From NCBI GenBank assembly GCA_002243285.1, contig CP022585.1:620001-684000 (forward strand): 64,000 bases of DNA, in the 5' to 3' direction. A program made the translations under genes and the position numbers. Numbering within the stretch: the first letter of the stretch is position 1; the number at the start of each line of letters is the position of its first letter. Below are positions 56,319 through 64,000 of this stretch, piece by piece. The DNA is from Candidatus Fluviicola riflensis. GTDB lineage: Bacteria > Bacteroidota > Bacteroidia > Flavobacteriales_D > Crocinitomicaceae. The notes under the pieces were generated by a model. The model did not search any database. It was not told the DNA's origin and saw only the letters and a list, made by a program, of their open reading frames with translations.

Positions 56319-56532
56319 TTTTGAATGTTGAATTTTTGATGTTGAATTGGGATTTGCCAAAATTCAACAAAGCATAGTGTTAAACCACAATCATTGTTTG
56401 ATGCAGTATTTTTGATAAAACCGGCATTTGAATATTGATCATCTTTCTCTATTAATAAGATTCTCATTTAGAAGACGGAACCGGATTTTACCGAAAACCG
56501 CATTCAAAATTCAACATCAAACATTCAAAATT
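56317..56532. repeat. Long inverted-repeat element between convergent genes
   Basis: The left end AATTTTGAATGTTG and a following TTGATGTTGAATT are mirrored at the right end as AATTCAACATCAA and CATTCAAAATT, with about 150 bases between. It spans nearly the whole truA-tyrS gap and may terminate both. A related element occurs at 58779-59014. Confidence 0.65.
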
Positions 56533-56534
56533 AT

Positions 56535-57815
56535 TTACTCTGCAACAACAATAAAATTCGTTGATTTTCCTTTGCCAATCAAAATGTATTTATCATTGAT
56601 GAGGTAAGACGCATCTACCATCAATCCTTCCTGGACCTTTTCTTTGTTCACCGAAATCGCGTTTCCTTTCAGTTCGCGTTTGGCCTCGCCGTTGGAACTC
56701 AAAAAACCGGTACGTGATCCCAATAATTCAACGATGGAAATTCCTGCCGATAAATCAGCTTTGGTTACTGTGGCTTGTTTTACGCCTTCAAATACGGATA
56801 GAAAGTCGCGTTCGTTTAACTTTTTCAGATCGTCTGTTGTCGATTTTCCGAACAAAATATTAGTAGCTGCAATAGCTGCTTCCAACGCTTCTTTACCATG
56901 TACACGCTCAGTTACTTCTTCCGCCAGCGCGCGTTGCATAGTGCGTAAATGTGTTGCCTGATTGTGTTCCGCTTCAATGGCTTCAATTTCCGCTTTCGAT
57001 TTCAGCGAGTAGAAACGCATCAGTTTCGGAATATCAGCATCGGTTGTTTTGAGCCAGAATTGGTAAAACTCGTATGGTGATGTTTTTTCGGCATCCAGCC
57101 AAACGGTTCCTGATTCGGTTTTCCCGAATTTTCCGCCGTCGGCTTTCGTCAATAACGGACAAGTAAAAGCATATGCCTCACCGCCGGCTTTTTTGCGAAC
57201 CAATTCAGTTCCGGTGGTGATATTTCCCCACTGGTCAGAACCGCCGAACTGTACTTTTACATTATTGTTTTGGTACAAGTGCAGGAAATCGTAACCTTGT
57301 AATAATTGGTAGGAGAACTCTGTGAACGAAATACCGGTTTCGATGCGTTTTTTCACCGAATCTTTGGCCATCATATAATTGACGGTGATGTATTTCCCCA
57401 CATCGCGAATGAATTCCAGGAACGAAAAATCTTTCATCCAGTCGTAATTGTTCACCAATTCGGCTTTATTTTCGCCGTTTTCAAAATCAAGGAAACGTTT
57501 CAATTGTTTTTCGACTGAGGTTACGTTGTGTTGCAATGTTGCTTCGTCAAGCAGATTTCTTTCAGCCGATTTTCCTGACGGATCGCCCACCATTCCGGTA
57601 GCGCCGCCCACAAGTGCAAACGGTTTGTGTCCACCCAATTGAAAGTGTTTCAATAACATGATCGGCAATAAATTACCAACGTGCAGCGAATCGGAAGTAG
57701 GATCGAAGCCCACATAACCGGCCGTCATTTCTTTGAGCAGTTGTTCTTCCAGGCCGGGCATGATATCCTGAATCATTCCTCTCCAGCGCAGTTCCTCGAT
57801 GACGTTGTGTTGCAT
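56535..57815 (-). CDS. tyrS: Tyrosyl-tRNA synthetase
   Basis: A 426-residue class I synthetase that charges tRNA-Tyr. The HIGH motif is HVGNL at 45-49, the KMSKS-type loop is KFGKTESG, and the tyrosine-binding pocket residues appear in YGFDPTSDSLH and QFGGSDQWGNI. The C-terminal S4 RNA-binding domain is present (about 355-426). A TATTTTTG -7 element lies on the minus strand at 57840-57833, 17 bases before the start. It is the only gene between two inverted-repeat elements. Confidence 0.98.
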   Translation of the reverse strand: MQHNVIEELRWRGMIQDIMPGLEEQLLKEMTAGYVGFDPTSDSLHVGNLLPIMLLKHFQLGGHKPFALVGGATGMVGDPSGKSAERNLLDEATLQHNVTSVEKQLKRFLDFENGENKAELVNNYDWMKDFSFLEFIRDVGKYITVNYMMAKDSVKKRIETGISFTEFSYQLLQGYDFLHLYQNNNVKVQFGGSDQWGNITTGTELVRKKAGGEAYAFTCPLLTKADGGKFGKTESGTVWLDAEKTSPYEFYQFWLKTTDADIPKLMRFYSLKSKAEIEAIEAEHNQATHLRTMQRALAEEVTERVHGKEALEAAIAATNILFGKSTTDDLKKLNERDFLSVFEGVKQATVTKADLSAGISIVELLGSRTGFLSSNGEAKRELKGNAISVNKEKVQEGLMVDASYLINDKYILIGKGKSTNFIVVAE

Positions 57816-57832
57816 GTTATTGAATTTGTGTG

Positions 57833-57840
57833 CAAAAATA
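57833..57840 (-). promoter_or_regulatory. tyrS: -7 element TATTTTTG of tyrS
   Basis: An exact TAnnTTTG on the minus strand, 17 bases upstream of the tyrS ATG. No TTG at the normal -33 distance. Confidence 0.45.
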
Positions 57841-57882
57841 GCGCTTTCAAGTTATTTCTATGTCTCACCACAAAATTGTTTC

Positions 57883-57997
57883 CCACAGATCCACAGATTT
57901 AGCTCGGCTAACGCCCTCACCACAATTATTTACATTTAGTGGTACAAATAAACACCATGCGCTGCCGTTAGGAGCGCAAAAATCTGCGCATCTGTGG
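57883..57997. repeat. Dispersed inverted-repeat element, copy B
   Basis: The arms CCACAGATCCACAGATTT and AAATCTGCGCATCTGTGG pair with two mismatches. Inside, GCTCGGCTAACGCCCTC is identical to copy A. The right-hand 39 bases starting GCGCTGCCGTTAGGAGCGC differ from copy A at only one base. It lies between divergent tyrS and yhhQ, in a 307-base gap whose remainder holds only promoter-like sequence. Confidence 0.85.
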
Positions 57998-58122
57998 TAA
58001 ATAAAAAGCGTATTGGCCAGCCGATACAGAATTACCATTAAAATTTTGGTGCAAAATCAATTTCTGATGCCCAATGAACAATCTCGATGTATATTTAGAT
58101 CGTAATCAGAACTGAAGAACGC

Positions 58123-58782
58123 ATGCTTCAAACCCGAAAAGAGATTGTTTTTGTGACCATGGCTGGTATTTTTATTACCAGTGCGATTGTTGCCGAACTG
58201 ATATCCTGCAAAACCGTAGATTTCGGTCTTTATCCTGTTATCGCCGGAATTGCGCCGTGGCCGGTGGTGTTTTTGCTCACCGATGTCATGAACGAATACT
58301 TCGGGAAACAAGCTGTTCGCCGACTGAGTTGGATTACCTGCGGATTGATCGCTTTTTGTTTTTTGATTGTATTTCTGGCGGTTCAATTGCCCACAGCTGA
58401 AGGCTCGTATATGTCTGATGCCGAATTCAGGAAAGTATTCGGTGGTTCGTTACCAATTATGATTGGAAGTATTACAGCGTTTATGCTTTCGCAACTGATT
58501 GATGTGTACTTGTTTAGCTTTTTCAGCAAACTCACAAAAGGAAAAATGATCTGGCTGCGCAGTACCGGGTCAACCGTTATTTCTCAGTTAGTCGATTCAT
58601 ATACCGTACTCATTATCGGGTTTTGGATTCCGGGAGTTTTCACAATCGATCAGGTGTTGATTTTCGGGATCACCGGGTATTTAACGAAACTGGTAATCGC
58701 TGTTGGATTAACGCCGTTGATCTATGTGATGCATTATGCGGCGAAATCTTTACTCGGGGAGAAACCGAAGGTTTCTTCTTAA
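58123..58782 (+). CDS. yhhQ: Queuosine-precursor transporter, YhhQ family
   Basis: A 219-residue polytopic membrane protein with about six transmembrane helices. The family pattern is present: AELISCKTVDFG, PWPVVFLLTDVMNEYFGKQAVRRL and STVISQLVDSYTVLIIGFW. YhhQ-type vitamin-uptake-like transporters import preQ0/preQ1 for queuosine synthesis; no queuosine gene is nearby, so specificity is inferred from family only. It is transcribed alone, with a -7-like TATATTTA about 35 bases upstream. Confidence 0.9.
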   Translation: MLQTRKEIVFVTMAGIFITSAIVAELISCKTVDFGLYPVIAGIAPWPVVFLLTDVMNEYFGKQAVRRLSWITCGLIAFCFLIVFLAVQLPTAEGSYMSDAEFRKVFGGSLPIMIGSITAFMLSQLIDVYLFSFFSKLTKGKMIWLRSTGSTVISQLVDSYTVLIIGFWIPGVFTIDQVLIFGITGYLTKLVIAVGLTPLIYVMHYAAKSLLGEKPKVSS

Positions 58783-59014
58783 TGTTGAGTGCTTAATGTT
58801 GAATTGGATTTCACCTCTTTTATATGAAGTTTCCTTCTGTACTTAAAAATGATTTGTGTTGGGGAAATGAAACGGATTTTCACCTGAACTTTCATCCAAC
58901 ACCATGTCTATGTCTGCCTTTGGCGTGATCAAAAATCAAGCATCAAAAATTATTCAGGACAAAAGCTCTTCGAATTTTGGAAACACCAATTAAAAATTAA
59001 GCATTCAAAATTCA
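58779..59014. repeat. Inverted-repeat element between convergent yhhQ and gldA
   Basis: The left end TTAATGTTGAGTGCTTAATG and right end CCAATTAAAAATTAAGC / CATTCAAAATTCAAAC are imperfect inverted repeats built of TTGAAT- and TTAAT-like words, similar in style to 56317-56532. It spans almost the entire intergenic gap and starts at the yhhQ stop. Confidence 0.55.
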
Positions 59015-59023
59015 AACTTCGCG

Positions 59024-59926
59024 TTAGCGAGTAAGTTCCTTAAACACTTCCTCCAGTGATTTTTCCTCAATACGAAGCGTAATCAACAACAGGTTATTTT
59101 GCTGCGCATAAATCGCGATCAGTTTTCGTAAGTCTTCCGTTCCCTGGCTTTCGATCAGGAAGGTTGTATCAGTGACTTTCTGCACTTTCGAAACACCCGG
59201 TATTTTCTGCAGAACGTTTTTGGAAATAGCTCCATCGAATTCGGCGTAAATAACCTGCTGGCCAACTTCATGCTGCAATTCGCTTGCACTGTTGTCTGCT
59301 ACGATTTTCCCTTTTTTGATGATGATCACACGGTCGCAAATGGCTTCTACTTCCTGCATGATGTGCGTTGAAAGCATCACTGTTTTTTCTTTCCCGATGG
59401 TTTTGATCAGCTGGCGGATTTCCACCAATTGATTGGGGTCCAAACCAGAAGTCGGTTCATCCAAAATCAACACATCCGGGTTGTGAATAATAGCTTGTGC
59501 CAAACCGACACGCTGACGGTATCCTTTGGAAAGCATCCCGATTTTTTTGTTCTGTTCCACGTCCAATCCAACGAGGTTGATCATGTCTTTCACACGATCT
59601 CTTACCTTATCCATTTTGTAGATTTTCGCTACAAATTCCAGGTATTCTTTTACATACATGTCCAGGTAAAGCGGATTGTTCTCAGGAAGATAACCGATGC
59701 GTTTACGCGTTTCAAGTGATTGTTCTTCCACACTCATTCCGCAGACATTTACAAGGCCTTCCGTTGCCGGAATAAAACCAGTAATGATCTTCATGGTGGT
59801 CGATTTCCCGGCACCGTTCGGACCTAAGAAACCAACAATTTCACCTTTTCCGACGCTGAAAGAGATATCGTTGACCGCCGCTTGCGCACCGTAATACTTG
59901 GTAAGATTTTTTACTTCAATGGACAT
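59024..59926 (-). CDS. gldA: Gliding-motility-type ABC transporter ATPase GldA
   Basis: A 300-residue ATPase starting at MSIEVKNLTKYYG; the 21 upstream codons are not conserved. It has Walker A GPNGAGKST (35-43), signature LSKGYRQRVGLA, Walker B VLILDEPTSGLD and switch STHIMQEVEAICDRV, then a ~90-residue C-terminal domain. The sequence pattern throughout is that of GldA, which works with membrane proteins GldF and GldG; neither is adjacent here. A one-mismatch -7 element TATCTTCG lies upstream on the minus strand (59953-59946). It is divergent from rsgA. Confidence 0.85.
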   Translation of the reverse strand: MSIEVKNLTKYYGAQAAVNDISFSVGKGEIVGFLGPNGAGKSTTMKIITGFIPATEGLVNVCGMSVEEQSLETRKRIGYLPENNPLYLDMYVKEYLEFVAKIYKMDKVRDRVKDMINLVGLDVEQNKKIGMLSKGYRQRVGLAQAIIHNPDVLILDEPTSGLDPNQLVEIRQLIKTIGKEKTVMLSTHIMQEVEAICDRVIIIKKGKIVADNSASELQHEVGQQVIYAEFDGAISKNVLQKIPGVSKVQKVTDTTFLIESQGTEDLRKLIAIYAQQNNLLLITLRIEEKSLEEVFKELTR

Positions 59927-60036
59927 GTGTTGTACTTTGAGCCACGAAGATAACGATTCGAATTTGAATGTGGTTGGGTGGGGACGCATTTCGACTTCAC
60001 TTCGTTTCGCTCAATGCCGGGAACTGGTAATCTTGT

Positions 60037-60044
60037 TATCTTTG
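60037..60044 (+). promoter_or_regulatory. rsgA: -7 element TATCTTTG of rsgA
   Basis: An exact TAnnTTTG ends 4 bases before the rsgA ATG, implying a leaderless or nearly leaderless transcript. Confidence 0.5.
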
Positions 60045-60048
60045 CTTC

Positions 60049-61002
60049 ATGTCTCAAATAAAAGGGAAAGTTTTAAAATCTACCGGAAAGTGGTACCAGG
60101 TAATGCTCGAAGACGGAAGTCAGATCGATTGCCGGATTCGCGGGCGTTTGCGACTGGAAGGATTGCGTACGACCAATCCGATTTCGGTAGGTGATGTAGT
60201 GCTGATCAGCGAAAAGTTCGATGAAGAAGGCAAAGGCGTAATTGAGGATTACGAACATCGTCGCAATTACATTGTGCGAAAAAGCACGAATCTAAGTAAA
60301 CAGTCGCACATTCTTGCAGCCAATGTTGACCGTGCTTATTTATTGGTCACGCTGAAACATCCTGAAACACATACGGTGTTCATCGACCGGTTTTTGGTGG
60401 CGGCAGAATCGTTTCGGATCGAGACCACTCTTTTGTTCAATAAAATTGATTTACTAACCGAAGATGAGCGTTACGATCTGGAAGCAATCATGGATATGTA
60501 CCGTGTAATTGGTTACCGTTGCGAAGCTATTTCGGCTTCCAACCAGGAGAATATTGATTTTTTACGCGAAGAAATTTCAGGAAACCAGGTGATGATCGCC
60601 GGACATTCCGGAACCGGAAAAAGCACGTTGGTCAATGCACTTGATCCGAATCTTGATCTGCGGATCGGGGAGATTTCCAATGCGCATCAACAAGGACAGC
60701 ATACAACTACGTTCGCCGAAATGCATCCGTTGCAGTCGGGTGGATTTATCATTGACACGCCGGGCATTCGCGCGTTTGGGATTGTGGATCTTGACAAGGA
60801 AGTGATTTCTCATTATTTCCCTGAAATGCGCGCCCTGATCGGAGAATGCAAATTTCATAATTGTCAGCATATCAACGAGCCGGGTTGCGCGGTGAAAGCA
60901 GGCGTAGAAAACGGCACTATTTACGAATCACGCTACTGGACCTATATGCAGCTCATGACCGGCGATGATCAGGATGTTCACCGAAGAAATAAACATACAT
61001 GA
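60049..61002 (+). CDS. rsgA: Ribosome small-subunit-dependent GTPase RsgA
   Basis: A 317-residue circularly permuted GTPase that checks late 30S assembly. An N-terminal OB domain (1-~75) precedes motifs in the permuted order G4 NKID (131-134), G1 GHSGTGKST (185-193) and G3 DTPG (236-239). The C-terminal zinc site uses C267, C272, H274 and C280. It heads a rightward operon: its stop overlaps dtd by four bases, and mazG follows. Confidence 0.97.
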   Translation: MSQIKGKVLKSTGKWYQVMLEDGSQIDCRIRGRLRLEGLRTTNPISVGDVVLISEKFDEEGKGVIEDYEHRRNYIVRKSTNLSKQSHILAANVDRAYLLVTLKHPETHTVFIDRFLVAAESFRIETTLLFNKIDLLTEDERYDLEAIMDMYRVIGYRCEAISASNQENIDFLREEISGNQVMIAGHSGTGKSTLVNALDPNLDLRIGEISNAHQQGQHTTTFAEMHPLQSGGFIIDTPGIRAFGIVDLDKEVISHYFPEMRALIGECKFHNCQHINEPGCAVKAGVENGTIYESRYWTYMQLMTGDDQDVHRRNKHT

Positions 61003-61451
61003 GACTGGTTATTCAACGTGTGTCAGAAGCTTCGGTAACGATTGACGGAAACGTTCGCGGAGTCATTGGAAAAGGATTTCTCATTTTGATTGGCATTGAA
61101 AGCACCGATACACAAGACGATGTGGAATGGCTGGTGCAAAAAACCGTCAACATGCGCATTTTCTCTGACGATGAAGGAAAGATGAATTTGTCGTTGAATG
61201 ATGTTTCGGGCGAATTACTGGTAATCAGCCAGTTTACGTTACACGCGTCGACCAAAAAAGGAAATCGTCCGAGCTTTATTCAGGCCGCAAGGCCAGAAAC
61301 GGCTGTTCCGTTATATGAATCGTTTGTGAAAGGCTGTAAGCTGGCGGGAATAAACAACGTCGAAACCGGAATTTTCGGCGCTGATATGAAAGTCGCGTTG
61401 ATCAACGATGGACCGGTAACAATTGTTATTGATTCAAAAGAACGGAACTAA
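60999..61451 (+). CDS. dtd: D-aminoacyl-tRNA deacylase
   Basis: A 150-residue homodimeric editing enzyme that removes D-amino acids (and glycine from tRNA-Ala) from tRNAs. The start [17 protein letters not shown] and the two signature motifs SQFTLHAS and [10 protein letters not shown] are intact. The ATG overlaps the rsgA stop (ATGA), and the TAA stop overlaps the mazG ATG (TAATG). Both neighbours therefore share one transcript with it. Confidence 0.97.
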   Translation: MRLVIQRVSEASVTIDGNVRGVIGKGFLILIGIESTDTQDDVEWLVQKTVNMRIFSDDEGKMNLSLNDVSGELLVISQFTLHASTKKGNRPSFIQAARPETAVPLYESFVKGCKLAGINNVETGIFGADMKVALINDGPVTIVIDSKERN

Positions 61452-61789
61452 TGGAAAACGATCTGACTCTTAAAGCAGCGCAGGCACTGGTTGATCAATG
61501 GATCACAACCATCGGCGTGCGCTACTTCAATGAACTCACCAATATGGCTATGCTCACCGAAGAAGTCGGCGAAGTGGCGCGGATTATTGCCCGGAGATAT
61601 GGTGAACAAAGTGAAAAAGAAAGCGACAAGAATAAAGATCTCGGCGATGAAATGGCGGATGTGTTATTCGTGCTGATTTGTTTAGCCAATCAAACCGGGG
61701 TGGATTTGGAGGAAGCGCTAAAACGTAACCTGGAAAAGAAAACGAACCGGGATAAGGATCGGCATTTGAATAATGAAAAGCTGAAATAA
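61451..61789 (+). CDS. MazG-family nucleotide pyrophosphohydrolase
   Basis: A 112-residue all-alpha NTP pyrophosphohydrolase. The metal-binding helices are visible: MLTEEVGEVARIIAR (EExxE) and LGDEMADVLFVLICLA (ExxD). It probably hydrolyses non-canonical NTPs to NMPs. It is the last gene of the rsgA-dtd-mazG operon. It converges on the Nudix gene across a 90-base gap in which no clear terminator was found. Confidence 0.92.
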   Translation: MENDLTLKAAQALVDQWITTIGVRYFNELTNMAMLTEEVGEVARIIARRYGEQSEKESDKNKDLGDEMADVLFVLICLANQTGVDLEEALKRNLEKKTNRDKDRHLNNEKLK

Positions 61790-61879
61790 AACACAGTTAT
61801 CTGTTGATTTTCAGGCCTCCTTTTTGAGCGTGAGTTTTTCCGTAATATTGCGGGATTACTGAATTTAACCCACTTATAA

Positions 61880-62314
61880 TCAGTAAGTTTTGCTCAGTTT
61901 ATCCGCTACAACCTTATCCACCGGAAACGTCAATTGGTCAGGCGAAAGATCTTCGCAGTTCACCCATCTGAAAACTTCATAATCACCCGTTTCGGGTTTG
62001 GGATTGCACTTAATCACAGATAAATCCGGAACATGAACACGGTAATAAACCGAGATCAACTGGTCGTTTTCAGCGAAGGCCGACTGCTGAAAAAAATCGG
62101 TAAGGTAATACAAATCACCGGCTGTAATTTCAATTCCCAATTCCTCCTGAAATTCACGTTTGAGACAATCGATGATTCCTTCGCCCCATTTCAAACCGCC
62201 GCCAGGAAACTTGGTATAAGCGTATCCATTCCGACGTTCATCGGCCAGCAATACATCATTACGCTCATTGAAAAGCAAGCCGTAAACCCGCAGATTGAAT
62301 TGTTTGACAGACAT
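61880..62314 (-). CDS. Nudix hydrolase
   Basis: A 144-residue hydrolase of nucleoside-diphosphate derivatives. The Nudix box runs from G38 through KREFQEELGI (about 38-60) with all canonical acidic residues. The substrate is not predictable. It starts 6 bases after the stop of the gene upstream at 62321, so the two are cotranscribed leftward. Confidence 0.92.
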   Translation of the reverse strand: MSVKQFNLRVYGLLFNERNDVLLADERRNGYAYTKFPGGGLKWGEGIIDCLKREFQEELGIEITAGDLYYLTDFFQQSAFAENDQLISVYYRVHVPDLSVIKCNPKPETGDYEVFRWVNCEDLSPDQLTFPVDKVVADKLSKTY

Positions 62315-62320
62315 TCGAAA

Positions 62321-62713
62321 TTATTGTTCCAGGATAGCCGTAATGTTTGGCTTAAAGTACAATTCCGACTTCAATACTTTTCCATCTTCGCGGTAAATCG
62401 GCTGGCCGTTTGCATCCAGTTTACTCATGTTCGAGCGTTGAATTTCCTGGAATACTTCGGCGATTTTGTGCTGTAATCCGTGTTTCAAAATGGTTCCGCA
62501 CAAAATATACAACTGATCACCCAACGCATCGGCAATTTCAACTAAATCACCACGCTGCGCCGCTTCGAGGTATTCTTCGTTTTCTTCCTTCATCAGGTTG
62601 AAACGCAGGGCTACTTCAGCCTCAGTTAACTGAGCGGTCGGTTCGTAATTATTGGAGATATTGAATGCATTGTGAAATGCTTCCACGGCTTGAATGGTTT
62701 CCTGAAGTGTCAT
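62321..62713 (-). CDS. All-alpha NTP pyrophosphohydrolase (PRA-PH/MazG-like)
   Basis: A 130-residue protein starting at MTLQETIQAVEAFHNAF; 28 upstream codons are in frame but not protein-like. The metal-binding helices are MKEENEEYLEAAQ (ExxEE) and EIADALGDQLYILCG (ExxDxxxD), the pattern of phosphoribosyl-ATP-pyrophosphatase/MazG-type enzymes. It is unrelated in detail to the MazG at 61451. It is upstream of the Nudix gene, forming a two-gene nucleotide-sanitation unit. Confidence 0.85.
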   Translation of the reverse strand: MTLQETIQAVEAFHNAFNISNNYEPTAQLTEAEVALRFNLMKEENEEYLEAAQRGDLVEIADALGDQLYILCGTILKHGLQHKIAEVFQEIQRSNMSKLDANGQPIYREDGKVLKSELYFKPNITAILEQ

Positions 62714-62807
62714 GTGTTGTTGTTTTGACAAAAGTAAGATTTTTAGTGTTGTGATGTAGGCTAGGGACGCATCAGAATCTCCACATAACAGTATCAAAAT
62801 CTAAGGA

Positions 62808-62840
62808 CAAAAAAGTAAGCTCGGGACGCATCCCGAGCTA
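62808..62840 (-). terminator. Intrinsic terminator of the PiT gene
   Basis: A 9-bp perfect stem (62818-62826 with 62831-62839, loop CGCA) is followed on the minus strand by TTACTTTTTTG. The stem-loop contains TCGGGACGCAT, which recurs elsewhere in the window. Confidence 0.8.
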
Positions 62841-62874
62841 TACACAACAATCTAAAATATAATATGAAATAGTT

Positions 62875-64000
62875 CTATGACTTAAAGAACAAACAAATGT
62901 AATACACACCTGCAGCCAATACAGCCGATACCGGAATTGTAAGGATCCATGCCCAAAGTAGGTTGATCGTTACACCCCAGCGAACCGCGCTTAAACGTTT
63001 GGTTGCCCCAACCCCGATAATGGAGCCGGTAATGGTATGCGTAGTAGAAACCGGAATACCGAATTGCGATACGGTAAACAACGTTAACGCACCTGCTGTT
63101 TCTGCACAAACACCTTCCAGCGGAGTTACCTTGGTGATCTTGGTTCCCATTGTTTTCACAATTTTCCATCCTCCCATCAAGGTTCCCAAACCGATCATCA
63201 AATAACACATAAAGGCAATCCAGCCCGGCATGGTGTCACTGTTGACTTTGGTCTCCATTTTGTAACCGCTGAGCAACTCACCTGAATTTTCGTCCACGTA
63301 GTCAGCAAAGAAACCTGCATTCGTGTATTCGCGATTAACCTCTTTTTTGCTAAAAATCAGTTCCTCGGTTTTGTAATCATGCACTTCTTTTCCTTTGGTA
63401 TATACCAAAAGTGGTTTCAATTCATTACTTGCAGTTTTAAAATCAGCTTTATCCTCTTTCAATGACAGCAAAAATGGATTTTTAGGATCTGCTTTCGGGT
63501 TCAATTTCTCGTCTTCAAACAAGGTCTCGTCAGCTGTCATGTCAATGATGTCTTTCCCATCCTGGTAAATAACATGCCCGTTAACTTCGGTTTTCTTCGG
63601 AGAGAATTTCTTGGTTTTCCCCGTATCGTCCTTGTACTTGATTTGCACCACTTCGGCTACCGTAAGGTAAGACGGCAGTGTATCATTGACTTCACCGTTT
63701 CGGATAGCATTGGAGTAAACGATCAGTGCGGCGCAGATAATACCCATTACTTTTTGCGAATCGGCACCACCATGACCCAATGAAAAGGCTGCTGAAGACA
63801 ACAATTGCAAACGTTTGTACATGGTCGATTCTTTCATAGCCGACTGGCGCTTGCCGTAAAATATCTGGTAACCGGTGTAGGTTAGCAAGAAAACACCCAG
63901 GGTTCCTGCGATGATCCAGATCATGATCGGTTTCAAATCGATGAAATCTTTGTAGTACCAGGATGCCCAAACTGTTAAAGCTGAAAGTCCGGTTGCCCAG
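62875..64000 (-). CDS. PiT-family inorganic phosphate transporter (3' part)
   Basis: At least 375 residues are encoded; the frame stays open to the right edge, so the start lies outside the window. Helical segments flank the visible PiT motifs: SLGHGGADSQKVMG near the middle and PLEGVCAETAGALTLFTVSQFGIPVSTTHTITGSIIGVGATK near the C-terminus. Between them is an unusually long hydrophilic insert of about 115 residues. It would import phosphate with protons or sodium. It ends at a hairpin terminator. Confidence 0.9.
   Translation of the reverse strand, partial: WATGLSALTVWASWYYKDFIDLKPIMIWIIAGTLGVFLLTYTGYQIFYGKRQSAMKESTMYKRLQLLSSAAFSLGHGGADSQKVMGIICAALIVYSNAIRNGEVNDTLPSYLTVAEVVQIKYKDDTGKTKKFSPKKTEVNGHVIYQDGKDIIDMTADETLFEDEKLNPKADPKNPFLLSLKEDKADFKTASNELKPLLVYTKGKEVHDYKTEELIFSKKEVNREYTNAGFFADYVDENSGELLSGYKMETKVNSDTMPGWIAFMCYLMIGLGTLMGGWKIVKTMGTKITKVTPLEGVCAETAGALTLFTVSQFGIPVSTTHTITGSIIGVGATKRLSAVRWGVTINLLWAWILTIPVSAVLAAGVYYICLFFKS

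Noticed and set aside
59927-59989. 21-codon N-terminal extension of gldA
   Set aside because: Homology starts at MSIEVKNLTKYYG, and the extension covers the divergent promoter region of rsgA.
62714-62797. 28-codon extension of the PRA-PH-like gene
   Set aside because: The extension holds a non-ATG start and no conserved residues; the ATG at 62713 fits the family length.

Overview
The window comes from a member of the Bacteroidota, most likely Flavobacteriales and close to Fluviicola/Crocinitomicaceae. The evidence is a gldKLMN type IX secretion (T9SS)/gliding-motor cluster with porP, two proteins with T9SS C-terminal sorting tails, a gldA-type ATPase, an absence of Shine-Dalgarno sequences, and many genes preceded by the Bacteroidota -7 element TAnnTTTG. 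The genus is an inference from gene content only.

Layout. 1-3.5 kb: the 3' end of a gene cut by the window edge, a 2Fe-2S ferredoxin, and an MBOAT/SGNH pair that O-acetylates an exported polymer. 3.7-6.7 kb: a large five-PKD-domain secreted protein. 7-13.8 kb: a leftward block miaB - sigma54 activator - lptE - TPR protein - secG - groES - groEL. 14.3-16.6 kb: topA. 16.8-27.5 kb: an arginase-family gene, porP, gldK, gldL, gldM, gldN, then a second gldN and a second gldM in reversed order. 27.6-32.4 kb: an ABC-F ATPase, a DUF2797 protein, clpP and clpX. 32.5-36.1 kb: small accessory enzymes (two GNATs, DinB, TPR, YdeI/OmdA, methyltransferase). 37.3-41.2 kb: one LytTR response regulator followed by three tandem LytS-type kinases. 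41.6-48.7 kb: an orphan ORF, a GT39-like enzyme, trmB, kup, a glycosyltransferase and a WG-repeat protein. 48.7-55.3 kb: a leftward run TonB receptor - beta-helix T9SS protein - PhoB-like regulator - PhoR-like kinase. 55.6-64 kb: truA, tyrS, a queuosine-precursor transporter, gldA, rsgA, dtd, MazG, Nudix, a second all-alpha pyrophosphohydrolase, and a PiT phosphate permease that runs off the right edge.

How the genes work together. PorP, GldK, GldN, GldL and GldM form the trans-envelope core and proton-driven motor of the T9SS. The PKD protein and the beta-helix protein in this window carry the C-terminal tails this system exports. The TonB receptor, beta-helix protein and PhoB/PhoR-like pair look like one nutrient-response unit, and phosphate is a guess supported weakly by the PiT permease 7.5 kb away. 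ClpP/ClpX and GroES/GroEL are the protein-quality modules. No tRNA, rRNA, CRISPR array, insertion sequence or prophage was seen.

The most unusual features are the extra gldN-gldM pair, the kinase triplet behind a single regulator, and several families of intergenic inverted repeats. One of these repeats is shared almost base for base between 6.8 kb and 57.9 kb.
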